Source: Nereocystis luetkeana (lineage: Eukaryota > Sar > Phaeophyceae > Laminariales > Laminariaceae). Taken from it: 64,000 nt of DNA. A program made the translations under genes and the position numbers. The notes under the pieces are model-generated. The model worked only from the letters and a program-made list of their open reading frames with translations, did not search any database and was not told the origin of the DNA. The stretch's first letter is position 1. The number at the start of each line of letters is the position of its first letter. This document shows, piece after piece, positions 25,107 to 36,769 of the stretch. The DNA lies in assembly GCA_031213475.1 (NCBI GenBank), contig JARUPZ010000005.1, forward strand, positions 8,800,988 through 8,864,987. Direction: 5' to 3'.

Positions 25107-25140
25107 TTGTTGTTGTTGTTGTTGTTGTTGTTGCTGTTGT
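25107..25140 (+). repeat. (GTT)n microsatellite
   Basis: A GTT run beginning after GCGAGAGCG, at the left edge of the 560-bp repeat copy A. Confidence 0.9.
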
Positions 25141-25710
25141 GTGTGCGTGCGTGTACCCAGAGCACGGCAACGCGGGCGAGCACGGCGCTATCGCGGGTGT
25201 CAGTGGGCGCTGGCGGGTAGTGGGGGGGTGGACGGAGCGCGGTCGCCGTTTTCGTGGCTAGGCGTCGCGTGTTCGTCGAAACACGAGGAAAGCATGAGTG
25301 GGCTCTGTCGGGCCTCCTGTTGTTGGTTTGAAAATAATATGCACGAGTCTACAAGGATCGTTTTGGTGTGCAAAAGAACACTAAATCGGTGCTTATTTTT
25401 TACGAGCCGGCTGAACTTCAGAGAGAGAGACCTGGTCAGACTGAGCACCAATATTGTCGAGCTGGCGAACGAGGGCCACGGTGAGCACCGGGATTTACGC
25501 GAGGCGGGCGACGGGTCTCACTGGGGCAGAGAGGAAGTGAAGCTTTACCTGGGCCGAATCGGTGGCGCGGTAGTCGCGAGAGGGCGGGCAGCGTGCAAGG
25601 CTGGGAGAAGCTGTGCCGTTCGATTTTTTGTCTTGACCGGCGCAAGGTGTTCAATTCAGGCGGTATAGAATTACATCAGAGGGGACGGGGGCTTAGTTTC
25701 TTCTTCAAGT
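25135..25710 (+). repeat. Long dispersed repeat, copy A (about 560 bp)
   Basis: It is homologous along its length to the reverse strand of 44460-45020. Shared blocks are GCGACGCGGGCGAGC or a variant, TTTTCGTGGCTAGGCGTCG, GTCGAGCTGGCGAACGAGGG, CACGGTGAGCACCGGG and CGAATCGGTGGCG. Both copies carry open frames, but neither frame is conserved free of stops on one strand, so a coding role is unsupported. It may be an old transposon fragment. Confidence 0.75.
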
Positions 25711-28514
25711 TTTCATTCTCATTTTCGTTGTTTCTGCGGTGCTGTGCCGTGTTGTGCTTTCTCTTTTCGTAACTATCAAAAGAAGTTTACATGCATGCGG
25801 CATGCGGCGTCCGGATTGTTTTTGGCTGGATGGAGCATGGAGCTCTTGGCATCTGCAATGCTTGCACCATTTTTATTCTGCATCTGTTTTGTTTCATTCT
25901 TCCTTAGAACATAGCGGGCGGGTCCGCCCGCTGCGCGAAGCGCCTTGTAAATCATGCACGTATTTGTCCCACCCTCAGCTGTCTCGCTCGGTACATTCCC
26001 CCAACCCACATCCCTCCTCAGCCCGTGATTACCGACGGGAATATAATTTGCGGGGGATCGATCCTCGAGTTATTTCATGTCGATTTGGATGTCATCGTCC
26101 TATTACTTGCCGGCGAGCCTTTTCCCTTTTCCATTCTGTTTTTCTTGTTGTTTTTTCTTGTACGTACGTGCCAGCATGTTGCCGTCGAGCATCTACCGCA
26201 AGCACATCACAGCTAGAGGTGGAAACCTTTGAAAAAAACGGGTTCAATCGGTTTTTGGAAACCTATCAGGCATGTACGAGTAGACTATTGTTGAAAAAAA
26301 AGTCTTTTTTATCGCAGGGCTATACCGGTTATGACCGAAATCCGAATAGAACCGGATAAAACACGGTTAAAACCAGAAAACCGGTTTTAACCGGCAGCAC
26401 CGCACATTTTTTTCATTGTTTTTCTGCTGAACAAAACCATCATCAGTACCGTCTGCTTCGTACATCAATACCAGGGTATTATACACGGTACAGGCGCCCG
26501 CTCTTAAAAAAAACGGTATCAAGAACTCAAGGCTCGTTTTTTCACGACAAATAAGAAGAAACGATGCTCAGGGTCATGTCACATGTATACATAATACAAG
26601 GTTCTCCTCCGGGACGTGCCTAAGGGCGTAGCGCGAGAACGAGTCGAAAAACGATACAACATAGGATATTGTATCATACGCATATGCTACAAATATAACG
26701 ACGTTTTGAAATAACTGCACGTTAGTGATGTACATATAGACGTGTACCGTACAAAACTCTTCTTTTGGGCCTGCATTTTTAAGGACAAAAACGTGCATGG
26801 ACATACGCGTAGTGAGATGTCACTGAGTCAGTCGCTTTTATGTATGTTCTTGATGATTCCGCCAAACATGGTATCATATTTGCCATTATGCTAATGCTTG
26901 TCTTTGTTGTGGCGCTCATGGCGAAGAAGGTCTTTCCAGCATAAAACCGGGGACTACAGACAAAAAAAAAAAGTTTGAAAGCACTCCACGCGTGACACGC
27001 GGCACACACCGCACACTCGCCACGTGTGGCACACGGAAGACATTGTTCATGCTACAGACAGTGGTGGGGCAATATTTATAGAAACAGAAACAAATGCACC
27101 GGGGAAGGGGCTGGAACTCTCGACCACACTCGGCTGCCCACGGAGATCGCACTGCAGCAGCAGCAGCAGCAGCACTGTTGTACCTGTGGCAGCATGCATG
27201 TGTCACACAACAGCCGAGAACCCCAGCTCTACAAATCGCCGGGTCCGATGAACAGGCAACTGTTATTATTAGTAGGAAGCCACAGCAATACATCGTGGAC
27301 AAACTGCCGCACAGGCATGATGTTGCGTCCTTCTCTGCTGGCGGGCGGCAGGTGTGCACTGAAGTATGGCGTTATGGCCAGCTGGCTGTAGCACGCGCCC
27401 TGCGCTGCTCATGTGCTGCTTGTTGCATGTTGTATCTGGGTTACGTACATAATGAAAAATAAAAAGAAATAGATATGGTCTTTGAGAGGATCGAACTCGC
27501 GCCTCCAAGTCAAAAATCGGGCATCGTGACCAATCCACTATATTCCCAAAGATCCATATTACCTAGTACCGGGGATTATTTTTCGCGGCGCGCACGACAC
27601 ACCGCAACCCACATGCACAGCAACACAACAGAGGAGAAAGAGGTGGTGATGGCAGATGACGAACCGCAGCCTCCGATAAAGCAACTAGCCACAGCAGTAC
27701 ACCACAGACCTGCCACGCGCCCGTGGTGTGGCCCGGTGCTGCTCGTGCTGCTAGGTGGAGTTGTGGCGTTGTTGGTGTTCTTTGCATGTTGTCTGATGTC
27801 TAGATTTCTGGGGTGTACCTCGGGCAAGAGACATAAAACGTCGGAAATATAAGGGCAGTTGAGGTACGCATATTTGGTCCAAGCGGTCCTTACATTTCCG
27901 TCCAGAGTGTGCGTGGATCTGTCACACATAGCATAGAGCAGCTACAAAGAGAGGTAGATGGTGGATTAAGGACCGCAGGCTCCGACAAACACAACCAGCC
28001 ATACATGGGTGTGTCGCACACGCATGGCGCATGGGCGGCAGCGTTGTAACATTGTCCTCTGTGTGTGCTGTCTGTTGTCTACCTGGTACAGGTCTGGGCT
28101 GCGTGCTCATGAGAGCCCACGGCAAAAAACAGGCAACATTTTACCGTTACGTACCTACAAAATAAGGCCTCTCGTACTGAAACGAGGGAAATCGTCTTAT
28201 CCACCCCCACCGAGAAAAAAACTTTGAGGACTTGCCACGCGTTTCACACTGCACGGATCGCGCCCGGACCTCGACCCATGTGTTCGGCCGCGTGTCGACT
28301 GCTTGGCGTTTGGCCGATAAGTCCTCGTACGAAGAGATACGTTCGGAAAAGTACAAAAAATTCACGAACATAGCTATACATATATATATAGCCTTCGCGA
28401 AGATGGCCTTTAGAACACGCGCGACCGACGGCACACTTGTAAAGCTGAGGGTCGACTGACCAATGGATCGAGTTCACAGCTGACGTATTTTTGCAAGGTT
28501 ACGTCAGGTAAGAT
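25711..28514. other. Intergenic, mostly featureless
   Basis: It holds a CAG run near 27153-27173, a cluster of CCGGTT/AACCGG motifs at 26310-26395 and a tRNA-like sequence (listed separately). No gene family is recognisable. Confidence 0.4.
27470..27557 (-). tRNA. tRNA-like sequence, probably a pseudogene or SINE head
   Basis: Read on the minus strand, an A-box-like ATAGTGGATTGG and a B-box-like GAGTTCGATCC are spaced as in a tRNA. A GATCTTT acceptor strand pairs with AAAGACC at six of seven positions, and ACCA follows. The anticodon stem does not pair well and no isotype can be assigned. A genome-encoded CCA end would suggest a retroposed tRNA. Low certainty. Confidence 0.35.
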
Positions 28515-28940
28515 ATACCGCATACCCAGGTACGTTGTCGAGGTCGTACCTAACGTACATACCTAAAACTTGATGAAGTACCAGAGGTCGTACCTATCGT
28601 TAGATACAACATACCGAAGGTCGTACCTAAAGTCAGGTAAGAGGAATAGCTAAGTACCGAAGGTCGTACCTATGGTTGGGTAAAAACTACCAGGTAGTAA
28701 GTACCGGAGGTCGTACCTGAACTTATGTAAAAATTAGCCAAGTATCAAAGGTCGTACCTAACGTACATAAAACTGAGGTAATTGTCGGAGGTCGTACCTA
28801 AGGTGCCATAAGAGGTCGTACCCCAAGTTGGGCAAAACTGAGGTGAGTATCGCAGATCGTATGTGAAAGGTAGGTAAGTATCGGAGGCCGTACCCGAAGT
28901 CAGGTAAATATCGGAGGCCGTACTCAAAGTTCGGTGGTGT
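28515..28940. repeat. Minisatellite, GGAGGTCGTACCTA type
   Basis: About seven to nine diverged units of 45-65 bp, each with GGTCGTACCTA (or GGCCGTACCCG), then a CAGGTAA-like block, then AGTACCGGA or a variant. Confidence 0.8.
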
Positions 28941-29339
28941 TTGTTCACGCGAATACGTGTTACCTTGAGCAGGGGTCTTGTTGAAAAGGCAGTAGGTACA
29001 CGGCGTTGATGTCGCTCTGGTAAAGCCGGCACCCAGCGGACAGCAGATAACCAATCACAATTCCAACGACTGCAAGGTGATGCGCAGCGTGCCTATCTCG
29101 TCCACCGGCGCCCGCCCCCAAAAACAAATCGTGCATTCTAGCACTGCGCACCCTACCGTGTGTTCTTCACGTAAAATCGTTTCTTTCTACCCATCGACAT
29201 CCGAAATCCCAGTGCCCATGCCGGTTGCCATCCTTAGAGGTACAAGCTCTGTGCTGGAGTGCCGTGAATCTCGAAGTTTTACCGTTTTGTCTATGCGGTC
29301 AACCAGCTGCTGCTATAGTCTAGTGATGTAACCCTACAG

Positions 29340-29455
29340 AATACCTAGTCACTACTGTAGTTAGTCAGTCACTACTGCAGTTAGTCAGTCACTAGTCAGT
29401 CACTAGTCAGTCACTAGTTCGTCACTAGCTAGTCACTAGTTAGTCACAGCCACTC
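29340..29455. repeat. Minisatellite, GTCACTAGTCA type
   Basis: About ten short units of 11-18 bp around AGTCAGTCACTAG, diverging at both ends. Confidence 0.85.
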
Positions 29456-30500
29456 TGTACCTAAATACAAGGACCACTTGTATACTAATATTTAATCGAC
29501 CGGGTTCTTGTGTTTGAGAACATAACCCGTGCTGCAAAAGGGGTGGTAGCATTGTTTGGTCAAAACTATATCTGACTGAACTGGCTTCTTACCCCAATAT
29601 CGTTGGAACATTATCACGGAAAGTGTTCAGCCCTATTGTTCGTGTGATAGGCCAGTACGTCGTGTAGGGCAAGTTGATCGGGCGCACTTTTTAGTTTCGT
29701 CAAAATCAAGGTTTCGGGCGATGTTAAGATCTCACGTGTGGAGCCTCAGAAAATAGTACGTCGTAGGTGCTTCTTTCCGACCTAAACATAATTTGATTCG
29801 ATATCTATACACCGATGGTTCTTGTTTTTGAGATACTGAGTGGCATCATAGTTATTTGCGTCGTCCGTTGTTTCCGACTGATAGCAGCGGTGGCACTAAC
29901 ACGACGATGAACCCAGAGCCCCCGGTTTGAGTGTCTGTTCAGGGCCCCGGCTAGCGTTGCTGTTCTCGTTTTTGTTTTTTCAGTTGCATGTATCGTACCT
30001 GTATCACACTATTTTTGATGTCTTGATTGATTAATTTTTCTTCCGTTTGGCTTCTCTTTTTTGTTTGTTGCCTCCGCCCCCCCCCTCTCTCTCTCTCTCT
30101 GCTCACGGCAGTCTTCCCCCAGCTCCCGCCCTCTCCCTCTTCTCTCGACGCGGAGAAACACGCCGGTAAGGCAATCAACCAACTCCCGGATCGGCAGCGC
30201 CTTTTTTTCCGGCGAAAATGATGGCAGGATTTTTGGGGCGCAGGAAGGGGAAGGCTCCTTCGAGAGACAGGGGAGGCGACAGAAATTCGGTGAGTCTACA
30301 AGCACACGTTGGAGTGTCACGCCTCGGGCAGATCAGTCCATATATCATAGATCATCTACGTGATATCCTACTTACATGAATTATAAACGTATAACGCACC
30401 TGGTACCGAACAGATCACGATCTAGATCATCGAAATCCTACTACCGTATAACGCGCGCTCCCGAGGGGTGATTTTCCGAGCCGATTTTCTCCAAAACATA
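29456..30500. other. Intergenic, no gene recognised
   Basis: It includes a short CT-rich run near 30090. Nothing in either strand suggests a gene. Confidence 0.4.
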
Positions 30501-30502
30501 CC

Positions 30503-30604
30503 TTAACCCTTCTAATAATGCAGGCCCGATTTGGGGACGAACCACTCAAATTCTACGCAGTTTGTTCCCAAAACGGGACTGAGTGCATTATTAGAAGGGT
30601 TGAG
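30503..30604. mobile_element. Short hairpin element, TTAA-type family
   Basis: Termini TTAACCCTTCTAATAATGCA and the matching complement GCATTATTAGAAGGGTT; the left flank is TTAA and the right is TTGA. The internal GGGGACGAACCACTCAAATT is shared with the other copies. Confidence 0.8.
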
Positions 30605-30617
30605 GGGGGGTACACAA

Positions 30618-31013
30618 GAAACAGACAAAACGGAAAAATGGGAGCGAAGCCTAAAATGAGAACCAAGCCGTATCTCCAGAACCATGTGGTGTATCAGAGA
30701 ACCAAAATGATCCTGCGAAACCCCTTGGCCAGCCCTGTGAGAGGAGCTCGTCAGAACGGTCATGCTCCATCTCGTGCCTTCGGGTGGGCGCAAAAAGCGA
30801 TATACGCTGGCTCTATTGTGATTTCTCTAGATGCTGGCTACCGCGGCGATGCCGAGGACTTCCAGCCTGAGCGACAGCTCATTCGAAGGCTGCTGTACAG
30901 CCCCACAGGACTGTCAACTTTTTTTCTTGGAGTTGTACACAATTGGTTTGCTTTCTAAAAAAAAACGTCCGTTCCCATTTTTTGTTTCGTTCCCATTTTT
31001 CCGTTTTGTCTGT
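30618..31013. repeat. Inverted repeat pair bounding about 400 bp
   Basis: AACAGACAAAACGGAAAAAT with GGGAGCGAA at 30620-30648 is the near-exact complement of 30985-31013. The interval contains an open frame (to 30957) with no recognised family. This could be a small non-autonomous element with internal termini, but no target duplication was seen. Confidence 0.6.
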
Positions 31014-31344
31014 TAAGACCAAAACGGGGGATTTTGGGCAGATCTCGTCGAGTGTATTCCATGGGTGCACCAGTGGGTGTTTGCACTTCTCCCCATCGGC
31101 GAGAAAGTCGGCTTCGAAATTCGTCCAAGGGAGTGTGATATAGTGTCACCCGTAGGGATAGTGTGATGGTGTGATGGTATGATGGTATGATGGTGTGATG
31201 CGGTGTGTGGAGTATACACGTTCAACGTATCGGACAGATCACGATCTACAGCGGTTTGTAGATCAGGTTGTCGTATTGAATAGGAGGTGCGCCTGAAGTT
31301 TATGATGCTCCACTCCTCATTCGAGCTCTATGCTGTTACGTTTG

Positions 31345-31622
31345 TACTAATAGTGAGTCCTGAGCACGATTAATAAGTTGTTTGGTACTGTTAGTAAGTT
31401 AGTTGGTACTGTTAGGAAGTCATGAGCACTGTTAGTAAGTTTTGAACACTATTTATAGTAGTAGACTATTAGTGTGTCCTGAGTACCATTAGTAAGAAAT
31501 AGGTACTATCGTTGATATTATTAGTAAGTCATGAGTACTATTATTAATAGTAAGTCTTGAGCACTATTCATATCAGTCAGTCACGAGTACTATTAGTAAG
31601 TCATTGGTGCTATTAGTAAGCC
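31345..31622. repeat. Minisatellite, TATTAGTAAGTC type
   Basis: About a dozen units of 20-30 bp with ACTATTAGTAAGTCATGAG and variants run up to the left end of a MITE. Confidence 0.85.
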
Positions 31623-31623
31623 A

Positions 31624-31733
31624 TTATTACGAGGAACCATAGTTAATAGGACCAAATTTTGTCAGTAAAAATGTTTAAATATACAGGTTTTTATGTATAC
31701 CATAGGTCTTATTAACTATGGTCCCCCGTAATA
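31624..31733 (+). mobile_element. MITE (TA-target hairpin family), full length
   Basis: Terminal inverted repeats are TTACGAGGAACCATAGTTAA with TAGGACC, and GGTCTTATTAACTATGGTCC with CCCGTAA. TA lies on both sides. The A/T-rich centre contains TAAATATACAGGTTTTTATG. Confidence 0.92.
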
Positions 31734-31789
31734 TTAATAGTACTATTCGTGAGTCACCCAAGCCTGCCTTTTAAGAAGACAATGCCCGC

Positions 31790-31884
31790 TCAACCCTTTT
31801 AGAACTGCAGTATCATTTTGGGGGCAAACCACTCAAATTTCAAGTAGTTTGTCCCCGAAACGGGACTGCGGTCTACAAGGGTCA
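31790..31884. mobile_element. Short hairpin element, TTAA-type family
   Basis: CCCTTTTAGAACTGCAGTAT pairs with the right end GGACTGCGGTCTACAAGGG. TCAA flanks both sides, which may be a mutated or alternative four-base target. Confidence 0.8.
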
Positions 31885-33288
31885 ATACCAGTGCCCTATC
31901 ATGTGTGCAGCGAACCAACCTATTAATAGGAGTACAGTAAGTATTTTCGAGAGAGGTACTTCGTGTACTCGCGGTACATCGGGTTCACGTATTACTGCGG
32001 ATACCGCGAGTACTCACAGTAATTACGGGTCCAACACTCCGAACTACCTGGTACTATTTCAGATGTTCGTACTGTGGGTACTGCGTGATCTCGGAATTCT
32101 GCACTGCTAATACTCCCAGTACTTGCAGCATTTGGGCCTTCAGCACTGCTCATACTAGTACTCGCAGTATTTAGCACACCGGCACCGCAAATTCTTTCAG
32201 CACTTGGAGCGCGAAATGTACTCGACTCGTACGTACATACTCCGAATAAACTCGGAGTACGAAGTATACTGGGAGCATCCGTGGAAGACTGCTGCTAGAC
32301 ACGAAATATTAGGATTCCAACAATAATGGGTAGTTTCTCACTGGTCTTCGCCAAATCCAGATCATGAAATTGGGGGATCTATTTCCTCCGACTTATCTAC
32401 ATCATGGAATGGACGATCTTATCTCTCCGAAAGAGCTAGATCATGAAAAGGAGGATCTTATCTGTCCCAAAGATCTAGATCATGACACGGAGGATCTTAC
32501 ATGTTTGAGGTGTGAGAGATATCTTTATTATTCTTTTGTAAGAGCGAGGTGTTAAGGTGTTCGCTCCGCGTGGGCTGCTCGTTAGCTTTGAAGGCTTCGC
32601 TGCAGTCTTTTCGGCAACGAGCATGACCTTATCAAAATACTTCTGTATTTCGTACCAGGTATATATATACACGCAGCAGTTACAAACTAGCCATTGATGT
32701 GGACAACGGGTTGTCGTTCGATACCACCTCGGGAAGGCTCTTGCAGAGGGAGGGAGGCGGGCAGGGAGGTACATCTAGTTTTTGTAGTTTTTGGTTGCTG
32801 GCAACATCGCTTCACGCTGTTGCTTCTCGTGGTCTGGGTTTCCTGTTGTGTCCTCACGTTTTCGGTTGCGGACTCTCGCGCGGCACACTTATTATGAGAT
32901 GACAAACGAAGTGATAATATATCTGCGCTTTGGTAAAATGAGACTATTAATAGCTCTTTGCGGGCTCTTCGCCAGCTTTGTTTTATTTTGTTTTCAGTAA
33001 TGAGCTGCCCGCGAAAAGCAGTATATATACCGATTTATACGAATGTGATTACGTGGTGGTGTGGTGCTATAGATGGTGGCATGATGGTAGTGGCAGTACT
33101 TTAATCAAGGCCTTCACAAGCAGCATTGCAACCTGCTCCCCCGCTTCGACAATATGGTTGATACGAAGCGCACCCGAAAGCCTCCTTGCGGGTGCATTCC
33201 GAGAACGTTCCGAGAACTTTCCCAAGGCGGTCGGCGTTGGGGTTTGGGTTGTGGGTTTATTCCATTTCAACCGTTTTTAAGGGGGCGC
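31885..33288. other. Intergenic, repeats only
   Basis: It contains direct repeats of TACTCGCAGTA/TACTCACAGTA type (about 31970-32180) and the minisatellite at 32360-32505. No gene recognised. Confidence 0.4.
32360..32505. repeat. Minisatellite, AGATCATGAAA...GGATCTTAT type
   Basis: Three to four units of about 45 bp share CTAGATCATGA, GGAGGATCTTA and CC.AA. A related AGATC-rich patch recurs at 37440-37710. Confidence 0.8.
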
Positions 33289-33741
33289 TATTACGGGGGA
33301 CCATAATAAATAGGACCAAATATTGTGAGTAAAAATAAGTAAATATATAGGTTTTTGTGTGTACCGTAGGTACTATTTACTTTTTCTTTTTTTTTTCTTG
33401 CTCGTCCCATTTATTACCTTCGCACATCTTATTCTCTCTCTCCTTCCAACTCGTAACTCAGATCCGGGGTCACATAGCAGGCTCTTCTACCCCCTTCCCG
33501 CTACGGTACGTGCTTTCATTTTCAACGCGAGAAGACTTCAGCCTATTCTTCCCTCGTCCACTCGCATCGAATTGTGCCTACCCACGCCGCTGCAAGGCGC
33601 TCTCAACAATTGAATCCTTTTGATTTTGATTTTTGCAAATAAAGTCAAATGTCCGACCCACCTGGGGCTCGAACCCAGGACTCAAACACGAATGGAATTC
33701 AAGGTTAACCACTTGAACCACCGGGGCGATCCCCCGAAATA
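33289..33741 (+). mobile_element. MITE (TA-target family) split by a SINE insertion
   Basis: The left 90 bp of the MITE (TA, TTACGGGGGACCATAATAAA ... CGTAGGTACTATTTAC) runs to 33380. A reversed SINE follows to about 33729, then the MITE right end (T)CCCCCGAAATAG resumes to 33741. The MITE was therefore present before the SINE inserted. Confidence 0.82.
33381..33729 (-). mobile_element. tRNA-derived SINE, full copy, nested in a MITE
   Basis: Read on the minus strand it shows the head CCGGTGGTTCAAGTGGTTAA, the B box GGGTTCGAGCCCC, the shared body, and a 3' end after GGGACGAGCAAG that is A-rich (T-rich on plus). This is the third nearly complete copy of the family in the window. Confidence 0.9.
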
Positions 33742-35070
33742 GCACCCCCAGGAATACGCCGTCAAGTACTCCCGCTGGGTTTCGGCAGCATATACATACG
33801 ACTTGGAATTAGAATGAGGGATGCGCACCCAAGATCCGTATTTCGTACATGTAGAGTAGTTGATACAAATATACAGGAATCCTGAGTTTTTTAGCCTTTT
33901 TTAATTGCCTTTTTGTTTGCCCCAATGACTTACTACTTACGCATCCTGGGGAACGCAGTTTTTCCTCCCCCAGCATCTTCGACGACGACTTCCTAAGAGC
34001 TAGATCATCCGCCTGGAGAACAGCAATGTTTTTGGTGAAGGCCTTTTTCTTCATCGGTGATGTAGCCATTGTGCGATAATGCTCCCGTGCGTGAAAGGAA
34101 ACATTATATTAATATTACAGGGGACCATGGTTAATAGGACCAAATACTGTTGGTAAAAAATGGTCAAAATATTTAGGTTCTTATGCATACCATAGGTCCT
34201 AGGTATTAACTATGGTCCCCCGTCATAGCGTTTTTGCGAGCTTTTCGCGCTACTCGCTCGCAACGTAGAATACACGAAAACATATCGTGAGTCGTTTCTC
34301 GCTGCCTACGACCGCCGTCTGGCGCACCCGACGCCCTCACACACCCCATCAGGAGCATCCTCAATTTCGCGGGCTGAAGTCTCCTGTGAGGAGCTATAGC
34401 TGTAGGTGTCCGCAAGCGGAGTGCAAACCTTCAGTTAGGGGTTGTTTTTTTTGTCCCATTTTGTGCACCCCAAATTTCGACCATTTTCGATCGCTGCCGC
34501 ACCTCTTAAGTCGATGTGTAGGCCTGCCTCTGTTGAAAACCTGCGGGAGATCAATCTCGAGAGAGACACACATACATGCTGCTGTGATGAACCTCTTTCA
34601 AGTCGCCGTCGCTTTCCGGTGAGCACGAACCAGGCAAAGTTCTAAACGCAGCGTGTTGAACTAGCGACGATGTGTGTGTGTGTGTGTGTGTTTTTTTTTT
34701 TCTGTTCCGATGAAACATATACCGGTAGAGATTAGTTAGACTTACCGAAAGCGCGGGGACCGGGAGACGCTTGGATGCCAGCGTGGCCTCAAGGGTCGGT
34801 CTGCTATAATAGTAGCGAAGGATGCGAGGAGAGCACGCGCACCTCGCGCCTACCTATTGTGTAGGCCAATGTTTTTATGTGTGATGTACATATTGTGCTC
34901 GTGTTTCAGCCTCAACAGCAATACAGCAAATACAACAACAAAAAGCAATCTGGCAATACATCGTTGGCGTCTCGGGCGACCCTGGAGCGATCAAGAACCG
35001 AACAACCGCCTCGATTTGGTACGAGTAACCGGCCGGTCGCCCTTAGATCTTGACATTTGATTGGTTATTT
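33742..35070. other. Intergenic, no gene recognised
   Basis: It contains one MITE (34113-34227) and a TG microsatellite (34674-34691). No exon with both splice signals and family similarity was seen. Confidence 0.4.
34113..34227 (+). mobile_element. MITE (TA-target hairpin family), full length
   Basis: TTACAGGGGACCATGGTTAA pairs with TATTAACTATGGTCC then CCCGTCA. TA lies on both sides. A short insertion (TAGG) sits in the right arm. Confidence 0.92.
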
Positions 35071-35955
35071 CAGGGCTTTTCGCGGGTCAGGCCAAACCTC
35101 ACGGGTCGGGTCGGGTCGGGTCAGCTGACCCGACCCGACCCGCGAAAAATTTTAGGTATGTTGACTTGACCCGACCCGACCCGCGAGTTTTTGAAAGCCT
35201 CTTGACCCGACCCGACCCGACCCGTGAGATTTGAATATCTCTTGACCCGACCCGACCCGACCCGCGAGATTTCGAAACCTCCTGACCCGACCCGACCCGA
35301 CCCGCCACTTTCCGACTGACCCGTGAGACACGGGTTTCATGCGGGTCGGGTCACCTTGACCCGCGAGACCATTTATCTTGACCCGAAGGTTCGACCCGCG
35401 GATCTGGCCCGTAGGTGGGCACTTCAAAAACAATTTAATGTTCATTTTAGTGCCCCGAAGCGATGTACGACCTGGCTGTAGTGGGTATGAATGGATGCGG
35501 GCATGCGTATATGAATTTGGCGGTGTTTTAATGTCTGAATATGATACCAAAGGGGTGTTATGGAGTATTGGTACGAGAGAAGCCTTTGGGTAAGAGAGCG
35601 GGAAGTTATTCAAGTGTCGGGTCCGCGAGCCGAATGCGCGGGTCCGACCCGCGGGTCAGCAAAAAACAACTCGCGGGTCATGCTGGCCCGACCCGCTAGT
35701 GACCCGCTTCTCGCGGGTCATGACCTGACCCGACCCGTAAGCTTTTCATCACCTCTTGACCCGACCCGACCCGTGAGATTTGAAAAACTCTTGACCCGAC
35801 CTGACCCGACCCGCGAGCTTTGAAAAAATCTTGACCCGACCCGACCCGACCCGTGAGATTTGAACACTTCCTGACCCGACCCGACCCGACCCGTGACATT
35901 TTGAACATCAAGTGACCCAACCCGCGGGTCGGGTCATGACCCGCGAAAAGCCCTG
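35071..35955. mobile_element. hAT-like non-autonomous element, 885 bp, filled with TGACCCGACCCG repeats
   Basis: The element begins CAGGGCTTTTCGCGGGTCA and ends with its exact 19-bp complement. Flanking sequence is GGTTATTT on the left and GTTATTTT on the right, giving a 7-8 bp target duplication (8 bp if the last G is shared). CAGGG termini and 8-bp duplications are typical of the hAT superfamily. The interior has two blocks, 35100-35400 and 35640-35935, of tandem TTGACCCGACCCGACCCG units separated by CGAGATTTGAA-like spacers, around a unique centre with no transposase. hAT transposases bind subterminal repeats, so these units may be binding sites. Confidence 0.85.
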
Positions 35956-35959
35956 GTTA

Positions 35960-36235
35960 TTTTGATTGAGTGGTTGGTTGGTTCGTTGACTGATTGGTTG
36001 ATTGTTTGGTTGGTTAATTGATTTATCGATTGATTGGTTGACTGATTGATGGATGGGTGAGCGGTTGGTTGGTTGGATGAATGATGTTGATTGGTTGATT
36101 GGCTGATGGGTTGGTTGCCTGATTGATTGGTTGATGGATTTAATTTGGTGGGCAACTCTTGATTCGTTGAGTGATTGATCGATCGCTTTTTTTATTAATT
36201 CATTGAATGATTGATTGATTGATCCCTAGCAGCTA
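35960..36235. repeat. (TTGATTGG)n-like minisatellite
   Basis: A degenerate array of TTGATTGG/TTGGTTGG octamers, immediately right of the hAT-like element. Confidence 0.85.
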
Positions 36236-36769
36236 CTATCACACGCGTCCCCCCTCGACTACGGTATCACATGACATCATGATCCCGACCCCCGTTGCGT
36301 GTGATGCAACCGTTTTTTTAGCAGCGGCCGTCGGCGGCGCGGTCCTTGGACAACAGCATGGACCTTATGGAAGGCGTTCTCATGGGGGGAGAGAAGGGGG
36401 GCATCGGAGGCGAGAAACACATGACACATCGGGAGTGGACCAAGGAACCGCTCCCCGACGACTTCGACGATTCTGACCTCGAGTGACCGCCCCATGTTGC
36501 CAGAATGATGCTTTGGGCGCGCGCAAGCACCCACTCCGTGTTTAGCCTGTTTGCATGCACGATTCAGAGACAGCAGAGGAAGTGTACGGTAGAAGACGCG
36601 CGAATAACGGTGACCGACCGATCGACCGCGTTTTGATCGACGGGTTGTGACCGACGGCGTCGTCGGTGATGACATCTCCTCCTCCTCCTCCTCCGCTTCC
36701 TCCTCCTCGTCGCACGCTTTGCGCTGAGTGCGAGCTTCGAGTTCGCGTTCCCTGTCTTGGACGACCCTG
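36236..36769. other. Intergenic, no gene recognised
   Basis: GC-rich sequence with open frames on both strands (minus 36277-36675, plus 36219-36476) but no recognised family. A TCC run lies near 36676-36706. Confidence 0.4.

Noticed and set aside
25090-25668. Plus-strand open frame of 192 codons beginning with a Cys run
   Set aside because: The Cys run is a translated GTT/TGT microsatellite, and the rest is repeat copy A, whose frame is broken in copy B.
28515-28940. Regularly spaced repeats considered as a CRISPR array
   Set aside because: Units diverge throughout, spacing varies, there are no unique spacers between exact repeats, and the genome is eukaryotic.
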